A stretch of DNA of 64,000 bases from Sisyra terminalis (taxonomy: Eukaryota > Arthropoda > Insecta > Neuroptera > Sisyridae): NCBI GenBank assembly GCA_958496175.1, contig OY292274.1, positions 58,228,630 through 58,292,629 of the forward strand, written 5' to 3'. The notes under the pieces were generated by a model. That model was not told where the DNA came from, ran no database searches, and saw only the letters and a program-made list of their open reading frames with translations. This document shows positions 52,018 through 64,000 of the stretch, in pieces; the stretch's first letter is position 1, and each line of letters starts with the position of its first letter. The translations under genes and the position numbers were made by a program.

Positions 52018-52942
52018 AGGGAGACCGGGTACAAAAGTAACAATTTGTACTTTTACCTTGATTTCTGGCTGGATGTTATTATTGCCATTAAATGAATATA
52101 ACCACATATAAATTTAGTTTATGTTCTTCACAATAGTAACTTGATTTATTAAACTATGGTATATTTTATATGAATAACATAGAGTTAAAAAAATTGTCAT
52201 TTGTTACTTTCGACCACGTAGGCGGATCGAAAGTAACTCGTTGTGGGTCGAAAGTAACAAGACTGCTAAGGGTTGCTAATGACAACAATAATACCAGTTA
52301 AATCAACAAATAACTTATTTCAAGACTTTATATTAATGATATAAATCAAATTCAGCATTTTAAATACTCAAAAAATATATGCATTAAGAAATTGAATCAA
52401 TAGAATGCCGTGACAACGCATAAGAACTACTGCATGAAGAACTACTAGAATGTATCGAAGACCATTCTATTGAAGTAGATATTCATAAAAATATGATGTT
52501 AGTAATAAAATCATTATGAGGACAAAAGTAACATATTACTTTTGTACCCTACGGGGCTATATTACTTGTGTACCTATTCTCATTTTTAATAAAATGTGTA
52601 ATATAACCTTAAATCGGAACGTGCTAGACAAAAATGAATTTAAACAATGTACAATTTATCCAATCAAGAAAGGATATCCGAATATTCGGATTACTATGAT
52701 CCTTTTACGATTATGTAAACAATAAATAAGAAAACATTGAAAAACTTACTTTTGGCTCGTTAACACACATTACATCCTATTATATAACCTAACAACACAC
52801 TGCGCACGCGTCGACTTAATACGAATGAGGGGGGTGTTCTAGGCTATCACCTGATAGCAGCAAAACGATGTTCGCCCATTGGATAAACCTAGAAAGCATT
52901 TGTTACTTTCGATCCACCGTTATTTTTGTACCCAGCCTCCCC
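52018..52942. mobile_element. TA-flanked element with GGGAGACCGGGTACAAAAGT ends
   Basis: Left end GGGAGACCGGGTACAAAAGT and right end TTTTTGTACCCAGCCTCCCC are inverted repeats with a few changes, both next to TA. The subterminal GTTACTTTCGA motif recurs inside. No transposase frame is seen. Confidence 0.6.
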
Positions 52943-53253
52943 TATAATTATGCCGAATATGAACAAATTTCAGAATATCACTTTTTTTTCGCTGTCCACT
53001 TCACGTGAAACGCCTCTACTTTCATTAAGCAAGGGAAACTACCATTGGCACAGTTTTGTGTTCTCTTTGCATAAAATATTATTTTTGTTAAGAGCAAAAC
53101 ATGGGTGAAAAATATCCTCATTAATTTTTTTTTGTCGAGAACACGTTCCAACTAATCTTCTGAAATGGAAAAAAGGTTTTTTATGAATCAGTAATCTGTA
53201 AAGCGCGGCTCTCTGGAAAAGCGCCGCCATGGAATGTTTGTCATTATCAAGTT

Positions 53254-53500
53254 CTATATAAATTAGCAGTCAAGCCGCATCAAACGTTAGTCGTGAAAAA
53301 TTATTTAGGCCCTATGTATGTCAGAAATTTGTTTACATAGAATAAATCAAGAAAATGAGCTTTCTCTGTACATTATGTACGTTTAGCAGACTTGGGGCTG
53401 TGCAAATTTGTATATTTTATGAAACGGAGAGTAATGTCCGTCATTTGTATTGGCTGTTTATGCGCGTGAATGATCGTTATTATCAATTGTAGCCGCTGTT
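53254..53500 (+). promoter_or_regulatory. Weak candidate TATA promoter with a small frame
   Basis: TATATAAAT at about 53253 is followed some 30 bases later by a CG-containing, less AT-rich stretch, and an ATG at 53355 opens 46 codons (MSFLCTLCTFSRLG). No known protein is recognised, and chance is a good explanation. Confidence 0.15.
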
Positions 53501-54003
53501 TGACAGCATCATTTGTACACCAATAAACGTGATTTGGAAAACGTGCGTTTGAAATCCTGTGGGACTAAAAACAAGTGCACACACGTTGAACGATCGCGGG
53601 AGGTGCTTGCAATTCACCGGGACAATGTTGGCAGAAACGAGGCGATGTCTCAAAGGTCTCTGGAGGGACATAACTAGCACTTTTCAGATCATTTCGCTTT
53701 CATTCCCCCGACATTTGTGGTACCATATATCCGTTTAACGGTCACCAATCTTAATAAATTTTCCTTTTAAATATTTGAACGGGAAAAATTCACCTTTCTT
53801 CTTCCATATATTTTAATACACTTTATCATATTGTATTAATAAAACACAAAAGGCTACAGAACAGGCAATAACACTTTGTTTTAAATTTAGATCTATTTTT
53901 CGTATTATAATTTGTACGATTATACTGCATGTTTTTTTTTTAAATGAGATTTTTTTTTTCAATTGTTAAAATAACGATAAATTTGTTGTGTCCATACTTT
54001 ACA

Positions 54004-54124
54004 TAATATTATTTAATTTTTAGCAGGATTAAAGGATGTAAATCCATATACCGAAACGTCGATGAATTAATTATTAGTATATGGATTTACATCCTTTAAT
54101 CCTGCTAAAAATTAAATAATATTA
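54004..54124. repeat. Near-perfect palindrome with a CGAAACGTCG loop
   Basis: Arms of about 47 bases (TTTTTAGCAGGATTAAAGGA and mirror) surround a loop with CGAAACGTCG. The GAAACGTC stretch recalls the hammerhead-like families, but no CTGANGA box is present. Confidence 0.7.
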
Positions 54125-54806
54125 TTAAAAATAAAATAAAATAAAATAAGTGTGTATACTCGAAAGTATGTAATATTTCAATGTACTGGTTCTAAGCACA
54201 GGCGCAAATGCACCTCTTTAGAATTTTTATACCAGGAAAATTAAATTAAATTAAAAAAAAAATTCACCCTTAAATTATCTAAGTACCTAATATAAACACA
54301 TAGCGAATAACATATAATTAATGCAAAAGAACTCCAGCTATTAAACATTTAATATGCTTCAATTTTCCTAATTTCTTATATAATTTTTTTTTTTTTTGGA
54401 TATGATTTTTTTTTATTTTTTGAAAATTTTTCAAGTAACATTGTCAGGGACGTTCTGGATTGTTCTTTAAAATTTGTTTTTAAATTCTGCTATGCTAAAA
54501 TATTATTTCTTATTTGATTATGTAGTTACTTACAAATCAGACTATAAAACTTATAACACCAAAAGGGATACGATGAAGCAAAAACCGAAAAAGCATTTTT
54601 AGAAACATTGTGTGGTGAAAAGTAAGCATCCAATTGAGGTAAACTTAGAATATTTCAATATCTTTCGATAATATGAACATCATTTGATTGTTCACATAAG
54701 TTATTATAAACCTTTTGATAAGCTTTATGTAATGGGAAACTTATATGTACCAAAAATAGTAACAAATAAGAATCCATGTTGTTTAAGTCCTTGTCTTTTT
54801 AAATAT

Positions 54807-55098
54807 AATAATTAAATTGTGGGCAATAATTATTATTATTATAAATACTATAACATGTGTGTTTGTGTTTTTTCAATAATGCTTTTTAAACAATTTTTTA
54901 TTTATCAATACCAAATTATATTCTTGGTCTGTTGTTCTACCAGTTGGGTCATTTTACAGCTTATTTTTATGACATTTGTGGAGTAATTTTTAAATTTTGA
55001 GCCCTGACGAAGTCAGGAATAACAGACGAAACGTTGGCGTAAAAATAAATAAGATTCCACAAGAAGCTTCGTCCTTATTGCCCACAATTGAATTATTA
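54807..55098 (+). mobile_element. Palindromic element F with hammerhead-like core
   Basis: Ends AAATTGTGGGCAATAA and TTATTGCCCACAATT are inverted repeats. On the plus strand 55003-55036 reads CTGACGA, A, a GTC/GAC-closed hairpin, GAAAC, GTT. All core positions fit CTGANGA and GAAA. Confidence 0.65.
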
Positions 55099-56416
55099 GA
55101 AATAAGAGTGAGTAAAAAATATTCAACAAATCGTTGAGATAAAGATAAATTATAAAATATAAATTAATAAACTTAGTATCATTGTTGCGGTATAATACCT
55201 ATATATTTTTTTATTCTTAAGGAACTTTTTTTTTGAAAAAAAAAAATTGAGTTAAGTTTAATAAACTGACTACCTAAAAGCTTTCAAAAATCATAAGCAT
55301 CAATTATTGTGGAAGAAAAATGTATTATGTATAAAAGAAAATAATTTCAGGTATACGAATATTAAGCTTAATATATGTTCAATTAATTTAACGATGCAGA
55401 CTTGTGGAATGGTTTAAGCAATGCATTAACATCTGATAATAGCATTGACTCTATGTTCAAAGCAAGAAGCTATTAACCAATGAGATTACGATATTTCAAA
55501 ACATTCATTTGTTTTGATTGTTGAAATTTTGAAAATTTAGGGAAGCCACTCCCTCAGTTGTACGTATATGCATATACGAATACGTATACGCAATGTAAAA
55601 CGTATTATGAACTGACGTCAATTGGACCCTATCGATATATGAATTATAATTAAAGGGTTAGATTACTAAAATGCATCAAATAAATAGGGAAAACTTTAGA
55701 TTAAGGTTTTTAGTTTAAAAAAAGGTTTCATTGTAAATAAAGGTAAATGAAATAATTAATTGAGAATATTATTACAATTAATTGCAATAATATTTAAGAA
55801 CATTGTACAATTGCAATGAGTTGAATTTGTCAAAATAAAAATGAAATAAATCATTTAATTATATTTTCCTGATTGAAATATTTTTAAAAATGATATGAAA
55901 AACAGTATTACATGAATATTCAAATACCAGATTTATTTTCGTTTTTGTGGGTAAAACAATGAGGGTAATTTTTCGATTAAACAACTGAGCAATTAACATT
56001 GAGAGCGGTTCTAGCATTATTTCGTCGTAATTATTTTTCAAAAAAAAAAAAAAATTAAAGATTTTATAAAGTTATATAATTGTTATTTTTTGAAATAAAC
56101 TGCACTATCAGTCCCTAAATCTTATCAAACTTTTAGACCAATTGATTATGTAAATTCAAGGATAAAATAAAATTTCTGTTTTTCATTTTTTTCTTCACAA
56201 AACTAATTGAGATAGAGATCCTGAACCCTTCAAGATATTAATATTTAATTACTACCTACACACCTATTGAGTGTCATTTAATGGGTGATAAGGGAAGAGT
56301 TGAATATGGACTAAGCAAATCAAGAGCTTAAAAATTGATTAATTCGGGAAAATAATTCAAAAAAATATATTTTGGGACTCAGAAGTGTTGCAGAGTAAAT
56401 TTTATAAAATATATCA

Positions 56417-57375
56417 TACTAGCTGGTCCCCGCAACTTCGTCTGCGTAACGTAAGTGTAGAATATGTTTTCTTTTCAAATTTGCCATTTGTAGTGGTATA
56501 TGAAAATTTTTATTTTTCTTATTTCTTTTACGAAAAACATAATCATACTTAAAAACACTACTTTGACCACTTTAAAAAAACACATTTAATAAACTGTTGC
56601 AAACAATACAATTGTTCTATGTAAAAATCAATTAATTTTCAAAAAATATGTATAAATATCTAAAAATAGTATGTCTATTGCATATAGCTACGGTAGCCTG
56701 GTAGGTATACCTACCGTAGACCAAATAATCTGTAAACCAATCAGCATCTATACATAAATAAAAAATATCGCCAAGTTTAATAAAGTTGGTCTTAATTATA
56801 AGTAAAATGGAGTGACCATGCGACAGTTTTCAAATAACTTACATTTTTAAACTTGTGATATCTTTCGAATGGAATGTTCAAATTGAATAACTCAAAAAGT
56901 TATATAATGGTATAGAAGCAAACTTAAATATGAAATCATTTATTTTGATAAGGATTAATCCCAAAGTATAAATAAAAGAGCTTTTATAACGGTGGCATTT
57001 ATATATATTTTAAAATGAAAAAAACACTTATTGTGACATAACTATAAAAGTTGGACATATGCTGTCGCTCTATTTTTTGTAGATAATGATATGTTCTGCA
57101 AAATCGTACTACATTATTTTGTTCTATAACCAATAGTTTTCGCAGCGCACGCGATAAAAGAATGTTTTTTGGTAATTTTTTCAGACCTTGGATTACATTA
57201 TTGGAGTTTTAGTATGAATCCCTAACTTTTTTGAAAATTTTATATAGCCTATGTTCACCGGAAATAGTGTTGCTTCCCAACAGTGAAAGAATTTTTCAAA
57301 TCGGTCTAGTAGTTTCGGAGCCTATTCGAAGCAAACAAACAATCAAATCTTTCCTCTTTATAATAATAGATAGAT
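56417..57375 (+). mobile_element. RTE-like non-autonomous retroelement
   Basis: It begins TACTAGCTGGTCCCCGCAAC and ends with CTCTTTATAATAATAGATAG, termini common to insect RTE-derived elements. The 3' part matches 12535-12710. No intact reverse transcriptase was found in its 960 bases. Confidence 0.65.
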
Positions 57376-57639
57376 AAAAAGTAGATAAGCAACGTTTTTA
57401 TTAAATCTATTTAAGATTTATGTTATGCTTTCATTCCCCAAACATTATTAGTAACACCAACAAATCATTCCATATTTTGAGCAATGTTTAAAACTATAAT
57501 AGAATATCCGGTGAAAAAAATTAAATGTTGAAGAAACGCTGTTCTACACTTATCAAATGATAAACATAACATATTGATTTCTTAGTTTTAAAATTTTTTT
57601 GATTAAAAAAAAACTCATTTTTAAAGATTTTTTTTTTTG

Positions 57640-57736
57640 AATTGTTATTTACTACTGAGATCTTTAGCGACTCTAGAGTTAATAAATATCCGTTATCGAG
57701 AAATATTGAAAATTTGCCCGATACATGGATGGAACC
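57640..57736 (-). mobile_element. Truncated tRNA-derived SINE copy
   Basis: Shares AATTGTTATTTAC, CGAGAAATATTGAAAAT and GATGGAACCC with the full copies but stops at the B-box region, so the tRNA head's 5' part is missing. Confidence 0.6.
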
Positions 57737-58812
57737 CAACTTTTAAAAAATTGCTGACATAAAGAATTATAAACGAGGTTTCCAAATAAATCTCAACAAC
57801 CGTTAAAACTGTTAAAATAAATAAATAAGGTTGTAATAATAAACGTGTATGTATTAAAATAAATGGTGTTTTTGTTATGTCCTTAATCAAATCCTAACGA
57901 ACCTGCAAAAATAAATAAATTAATCGTAAAAACGTAACAATATCATCAATACTTGATCTTTTTCAAGATTTTCTTTTTGAAAATATTAAAAAATTCAAAA
58001 GAAAAAAGGAAATTTTCAAGTCACTTAACACTTGCAAACATGTTATTCAAGTAAGTATATTTGTCAACGTACTACCGGAAAAAATATATAATATATTTAA
58101 CACATTATATTACAAGCTTCAGGATATTGTCATACTTTTATGAAGAAGCCAAAGCACTTACTTTGATATTCATTGAAGTGTTCTTTATATTGGCTTTGAA
58201 ATGGGTAACAAATAAAGGTACACCATATATTTATTAAATAAAATACATCGTGGTACCTATCTACTATCAGAAAAGTTTAATTTATTGTAAACTTTAAAAC
58301 GTAACAGCCTCAAATATCTGGAAGCAATATAGGAAAGTTTTGTTTTCCGTTTTAAAACTTCCTGTCTATCAAGGAGCGACGACGAAGACGAGAAAATGTA
58401 TTCAAAGATACACTGAAAGTGGTTAAGGAAGGAAAAACTAGCACTTTGTGAAACAGGTAAACAACTTTGTTTTTGCGGAAAATTTAATCAAAAACTTTTT
58501 CATATTAGAATATTATATCAAGTTTCACATAAATATTTATTTAGAATAAGTGGTTTGATGACAACATAAAGCTTTCGTTTAATTATTTCATTTGTGAAAT
58601 TGTTTCGTTTTGGTTTTTATGCATACTTTGCTATGGTAATAATTCTTTGCTCAGAGTTTTATAAAGAATTATTTTAATTATTTCACCTAATAAAATGATG
58701 GAATATTTTAAAGTATTAACTCCTAAATTGATAATAAGATCATTATTGATTTAGACATAGTCATCAATGGAAACCATTTATTTGTTTTTCGGGTAACTTT
58801 TGTGGGGAAAAT

Positions 58813-58911
58813 GAGGGCTTTAAGAGCCGTATGTCTTCTCATGAGAGTAAATTTGGTCGTCATGATTTGTTTGGACGTTATGGTGGGATTCTGTGCACTA
58901 GTGATTTATAG
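58813..58911 (+). other. Unassigned GC-richer open frame, possible exon end
   Basis: The frame ends SKFGRHDLFGRYGGILCTSDL and then a stop; the same stretch is also open in a second plus frame beginning MRALRAVCLLM. Base composition is clearly less AT-rich than the surroundings (58800-58990). I recognise no family, and splice sites are weak. Confidence 0.2.
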
Positions 58912-60269
58912 CTGTAGGCATCAACTCTCATGTGGTTCCGACAGTCGTTACTCCTATATGGAAATCATCGTCAAATCCCTGTGGAGAAAAATGCTGAATT
59001 TTCAGAATTATCTTTTTCCCAAATACGATTTAGAATGTCGGCATATTTCAACTAGGCTCACCCAAGGGCGTACAAATCTAAACTACACGACACACCAGAT
59101 TAAAAACCAACCAAAAAAAAAAAAAAAAAAAACTTATCCATTTCAATCAAATTTTTTCACAAAAATTTCCTTTCCAATCCTAAACTTATTCATAAAATTC
59201 AATTCTATGTGAAATAAAAAATCCAGTTTAGTTTTAATCTCTTCACGTATAAATAAATTGAATTGAAAATCGTGCCCGATGAAATCGACGCGTGATCATT
59301 CTATGAAATAGGAATAGAAATTGTAACTGAGAAAATTTTATAGGTACAAGAAAATATAGACGAGAAAAAAAATACGTTTAAATTGTTTCATCAGCATCAT
59401 TTATTTGAGTGCACTTTTTTCTACACGCCAACTGACAATTATACGATTTTATAAATGCAATCGAGCAAAACATTATACATATAAATCCTATAATTAATTG
59501 AAAATAGAGACTAAAACACATAAATCTAATTGACTAGCGATTTATCAACAAGCTTTGTAAAAATGGAGTCAGTGGCGCGATTGAAAGTACCACTTTAAAG
59601 AGATTGTTACAGTTGTAAACTGTAGTATGGAAGAAATACGTGACTGGCATGAAAGACATTCTCTATTTTCGCAAACTAGCTTTTTCCTTTTTCAACTCGT
59701 ACTACAGTAATATAATTATGGCTAAGTTTTTAAATAGACGTTCATTTGTGGTTTGGACACATGAAAAGAAAATTCAACTTTACCTTGATTTTTAATACGT
59801 TGATTTATATTTGCAGCTGTGACTATTTTATAAGCAAAAATAGGAAACACCATTGAATAATTCTTCAACAATTCTCAAGAAATGTCAGACTATATATTGG
59901 CATTGTTGCAATATTGGAATGGGTTTCCATTATTTGCAAGTTGTCTTACCTAAATTGCACATTTTTTAAAATTAAAATTTAAATCCATTGTTCTTTTAGA
60001 TTTATTTTTTGCCGCGTTCATACCCAGTTGCACAATATGCAAATTTTTTTGTTAATCGATAAAAGACATTATTAAAGTGAAGAAAAACTAAATTTTAAAA
60101 ATTTATATTTATAGTCTATATTAGAAAATATAAATTATACCTAAAAGGAAAAAAGTATAGAAAATAATTTTCCGATAGTAATAACCACAGGACGATAACA
60201 ATGGTCCCAAAAAGGTATTGGGACCATGTTTGGAGGATATGCTGGTATTAAAATGATAAGTTTATATTC

Positions 60270-61390
60270 TACTAGTAGTTGCCCGTTGCATTCGCAAGCG
60301 CAACTAAAGGTTTTATCTCAATAAAATGTTTAATATGAGATAATATAGAGTTAATCAACAATCGAAATTTTAAATTTAATAATCAAAGTATTGTTAATAT
60401 TAAAAAAAAATTTATCTAAAATTATATTAAGAAATAAAATATAAGTGTTTTTTATATCATTTTTATAACATTTTAAATAACGTCATTTCACTAAATTATT
60501 ATGAAAGTTTAATACTTATGTAGTACTTATACCAAATAGGCGATTTAAAATTTTGGTTCGTTTTTCAACAATCAAACTTTTTAAAATCTATTTTTTTATG
60601 AACAAATGGTTGTGATCTGGAGTAATTATATATTCGGCTGAAAAGCATTAAGGTATCAATTTTTTGCTATATATTTCACTGTCAATTCAAAAATAAAATC
60701 TTCCAAACTTTTCTTTGGTATTAAGAACAATTTGAAAACCAATTATTGCTATTGAAAATAAATAAAATATTCGAATTTACTTCCACACTTTCCACCTATT
60801 TCCAACAATTTTGTATGTACAATGCTCAAATGTGCGAAATCGAATAGCTTTTTAATCATGTTAACTAACATAAAGAAGGTCATAATTTTTTTTCGTTTTA
60901 CATTGTATTTTCAAATATAAGTGCACATTTGTGTTGATGAAATTTGGAAAGTGTTTTCCATATGTGTTTTTGAAAATTTCTCCCCTAAAAGAGTGAAAAA
61001 CGGTAGCAAAGTTTGTAAGGGATAACGTTTAACAAAAAATCGAAATTTCAAATTGAATAATAAATCAAAGTCCGTTAAAAGCGAAACGTTATAACTGCTT
61101 AATATAAAACAAACTTGATTTATTATTAGAAACAAAAACTTAGGATTTAAGTTAAGTTAAGCGTGGAAGTAAATTCGAATATTTTATTTAAGTTAAGTTT
61201 ATAAGTAAGCATTAAGTTTATTGGCTTTCACATATTGTAAATCTGAAAATCCGAAATACGTATTCACAAATAAATACATTAGCGAGTGAGTACCCTTACC
61301 AACGTTTTGAATGCGTAAGTGGGGATAACAGAGCGCATTCGTATAGCTTATTCTGCACGGACGCACGGCAAGATAGTCAATTTATATATA
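60270..61390 (+). mobile_element. RTE-like non-autonomous element, forward copy
   Basis: Begins ACTAGTAGTTGCCCGTTGCA and ends with GCACGGACGCACGGCAAGAT followed by TATATA. It is the same family as 39821-40685 but longer, with about 250 extra bases near 60680-60930. Confidence 0.6.
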
Positions 61391-62789
61391 AGATTATTAA
61401 TGAAGTGTAATAAAATATACTTGTCTACAGTAAATTTCAAACATTGTAATTGATTTCAATCATTAACATTTAGTTTGGACGATTTAAACAATCTAATTTT
61501 TTGTATTTAAAAACATTTGTCATAGGAAAACATCCGTGGGATTTATAAGTTTCTGTACTGTGACTTCACTTTAGTTCCGAATATGGAAATATTCACTTAA
61601 ACGAATATATGTCTAAGATATTTATTAAGTTAAGTTAAAATTTAGATGATAAACTATGTTTTACATAAGTTTGAAGCATTTTTTAAATATTTTATGGATT
61701 ATTTTTAGAATATGTGCATTAGGTATACTGACAGAATATACAGTTCGAAAATTTATATATTTAATTTTAAGCAAGCACTACCATCAATACCAAAGACATC
61801 ACAAATATAATATTCAATTTATCATTAAAAATTTTCAAACTTTCCTGATTAAGAATTCTTGTAATCTTACAATAATTTAATTTAAGACATAAATTTTTAA
61901 GACTTCTTGAAGATTAGCTTTTGTTGTTAACTTTTCACATTGAAAGGATTTTAAAGCTCATTCACTTGTAATAGAAAATGTTCGAAAGAGAAAAGATAGT
62001 ACAAATTATCTTCGTAATAGTGCAATTTGCAGAAAAATACCATAATACATATTGCTGTTCTCAACAAAATGGCACTTGAGCTTTTCATTAAACTGGAAAA
62101 ATTACCTATAAGTTAAGATAAAAATAATACCAAGCAAAAATCAATTATTCATTTCTCCCAATTAAAATGGTATTAAAACATTTTATTGACTTACGAATAA
62201 GCTAAATAAGACTTTTATAAATATATATTTTTAATAGCAAACCAAAAAAAAAAAAATCTTAAGCTGGTTTTAATTGCTTCCATTTACTGGTACATCTACA
62301 ATGGTTATAAATTTGATTTTATTTACTAGTTGGTGCCAAGTTTTATATTTAATTTTATTTTAGAAAATGGGATTATCTCCATAAATAAACTTTTCGTTGC
62401 CATAATATATAATTACCATAAAAAGTGTATTTATAAAAAAATAATATTTATGTATATCTAGCAAAGTATGAGTAAACTTTCTATTTTTTTAAATAGATCT
62501 TTGTAAATTAAGATGAAAATGTATTTTTATTTTTAAAGAAATATTTAAGTGCTACAATTCTTATTTGATTAAGTATTTAAGTTTAAAGTTTAGAAATAAA
62601 CACCAACAATGAATTGGTCGTTTCAATTGATGTTATTTAAAGTATGAAATATTATTTGTATCTATTTTGTTACATTAATAACAGGATAATCGCGAAATAA
62701 AAGAAAAAGATCAAAAATTCAAAATTCTACTTTTTAGTATGACAATATTAAATGCAATCTTCAAATGTGCCAATTTCAAACAATGAAAA

Positions 62790-63042
62790 AAATTTATCAG
62801 AAATATATAAGATATTCAATTGCCATTTATCTCCTTAAGTTATTTCAAAGAGGTACTAAAGACATTTTATGATTAGAGTGACTCATTAACGTGAAAAAAT
62901 AACAAAATATCTTTTACTTTAAAATCTATATTGAAATGGTAAAACCAAAAATCCAAAGGAATACAAATTCAGTATTGTATGCTGTCCTTAATTTCATATT
63001 CGTGTCTTAATTCTATATTAAAAAGGAAATAATTTTCCGATA
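62790..63042. mobile_element. Mariner-like MITE copy, eroded
   Basis: Shares AATTGCCATTTATC, AAGACATTTTATGATTAG and CCAAAGGAATACAAATTC with the copy at 20331-20615. The left terminus is eroded; the right still has TTTTCCGAT. Confidence 0.6.
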
Positions 63043-63154
63043 CACTTATTAATAGCTAAACTAAATTAAGTTTCTATTTTTATTTCTTTGGTGACATTGC
63101 ATATGCCTACCTTTAACTTTGTTGGATAAATATAAGCATTAAAAAAGCATAATA

Positions 63155-63408
63155 TGCGCTGTTTATTTTGAAAGTGAGTTAAATCTATTTCAAAAACAAT
63201 CCCTATTGTATTATCATTTTTAATCATAGGAGCATAAGATACTAAGGAGGAAGGAATAATTGGCGTTTTGGTTAACAACTAAAATGAAATCAGTAATTTC
63301 TGAAAACTTAGCAGTTGAATAATTAACATACTTTGTTCTAGTTACAAAAAGAATCACATATAGACCGTCCTTGAAATGGACTTACGCCACTTTCAAAATA
63401 AACGAGTC
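63155..63408. mobile_element. MITE with TTTATTTTGAAAGTG ends, copy 2
   Basis: A second copy of 17333-17588, with matching ends and about 85-90 percent identity by eye. Confidence 0.65.
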
Positions 63409-63429
63409 AATTAAACGTCAACTTAAAGA

Positions 63430-63990
63430 AAGAGTAAAAAGCACTACATACTTAGGAACAATCAGGGTGATACTCAAGACATAAATAAAATTCAATAAAA
63501 AGAACCAAAAAATCCATAGGTCAAATCTAAATATTGCGACAAAAATTGCGTCTTTATACGACCCATAGTATTGAACTAAACGAGAAAATAGCATAAAGGA
63601 TAAATAACAGAATAAAGCATACAGCCAAGGAGGAGGTATTTAGAATAATGAACAAGAAAAAAGAATCCTCAAACCATGAAGAATTCCAAACTCAAGAATC
63701 GTAAAAATCACAGGTATATTCAATAAAATGAACCAGATATTCAGAAGCTTAAGTTTAAATATTACGACCAAAATTGCGACTTTGTACAGTGCAGAGTTGT
63801 GGACACAAACGAGAAATTTGAGAAGAAGCTAAAAGCATTTGAAAATGCAAATTTATCGAAGAATATTGAATATATTGTAGATAGAGCATACTACCAAGGA
63901 AGAATACTAAAGAATGGACAAGAAAAAAAGATATCCTTAAACCATCAAGGATTCCATTCTCACAGTAGACACTAATAATAAAGACTATAC
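63430..63990 (+). pseudogene. Decayed LINE reverse-transcriptase C-terminus, partly duplicated
   Basis: In shifting frames the DNA still spells the typical end of a non-LTR reverse transcriptase: TTYLGT, then TTKIATLYSAELWT, KLKAFENANL and RAYYQGRILKNGQEKK. Two diverged copies of the last 250 bases follow one another (63480-63690 and 63720-63960). Stops and frameshifts are frequent. The window ends inside or just past it. Confidence 0.65.
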
Positions 63991-64000
63991 CACTGATTTA

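Noticed and set aside
53483..53680. Minus-strand 65-codon frame with Arg/Pro-rich start
   Set aside because: The region is GC-richer and may be functional, but the translation has no known domain and no fitting splice sites.

Overview
The window is AT-rich animal nuclear DNA, almost certainly from an insect. It holds intron-split genes with GT/AG junctions, protein sequences of animal families, tRNA-derived SINEs, and a very heavy load of small palindromic transposable elements. I cannot name the species.

Three protein genes are well supported. Positions 2297-8423 (+) encode CFAP91 (MAATS1), a ciliary/flagellar axoneme protein, in 16 exons that join in frame to 783 residues. Positions 8784-11812 (-) encode seipin (BSCL2 family), an ER lipid-droplet protein, in 6 exons giving 359 residues; it converges tail-to-tail with CFAP91. 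From 16113 leftwards-to-right up to at least 35727, and probably to 42341 (-), lies a PLEKHH/MAX-1 family gene (coiled coil, two PH domains, MyTH4, FERM) with very long 5' introns that cover most of the right half of the mapped gene. Between seipin and PLEKHH lies a dead Tigger/pogo transposase (12745-14490). From 42.3 kb to the end I find no certain gene: the DNA is AT-rich with nested repeats, and ends in a decayed LINE reverse-transcriptase tail.

Mobile DNA dominates introns and intergenic space: hAT-like elements with 8-bp target duplications (5560-6627, 17923-18386, 19860-20722, 45011-45274), TA-flanked foldback and MITE elements (29576-30956, 43220-43388, 52018-52942), a TAA-flanked Harbinger-like MITE (45702-46209), RTE-like non-LTR remnants (12535, 39821, 56417, 60270) and a tRNA-headed SINE family (10636, 51184, 57640).

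The most interesting signal is a set of at least six unrelated-in-sequence palindromic element families (5.0, 27.5, 26.2/27.8/36.5, 39.3, 42.5/46.6 and 55.0 kb) that share one RNA-like core: CTGANGA, one extra base, a base-paired hairpin, GAAA, a tiny palindrome, then T and a non-G base. This is the layout of a hammerhead ribozyme. Four or five insertions also have 9-13 bp target-site duplications and a 30-45 nt one-sided tail, unlike DNA transposons and like Penelope-type retroelements. I infer that they are short non-autonomous Penelope-like/retrozyme-like elements with hammerhead motifs.
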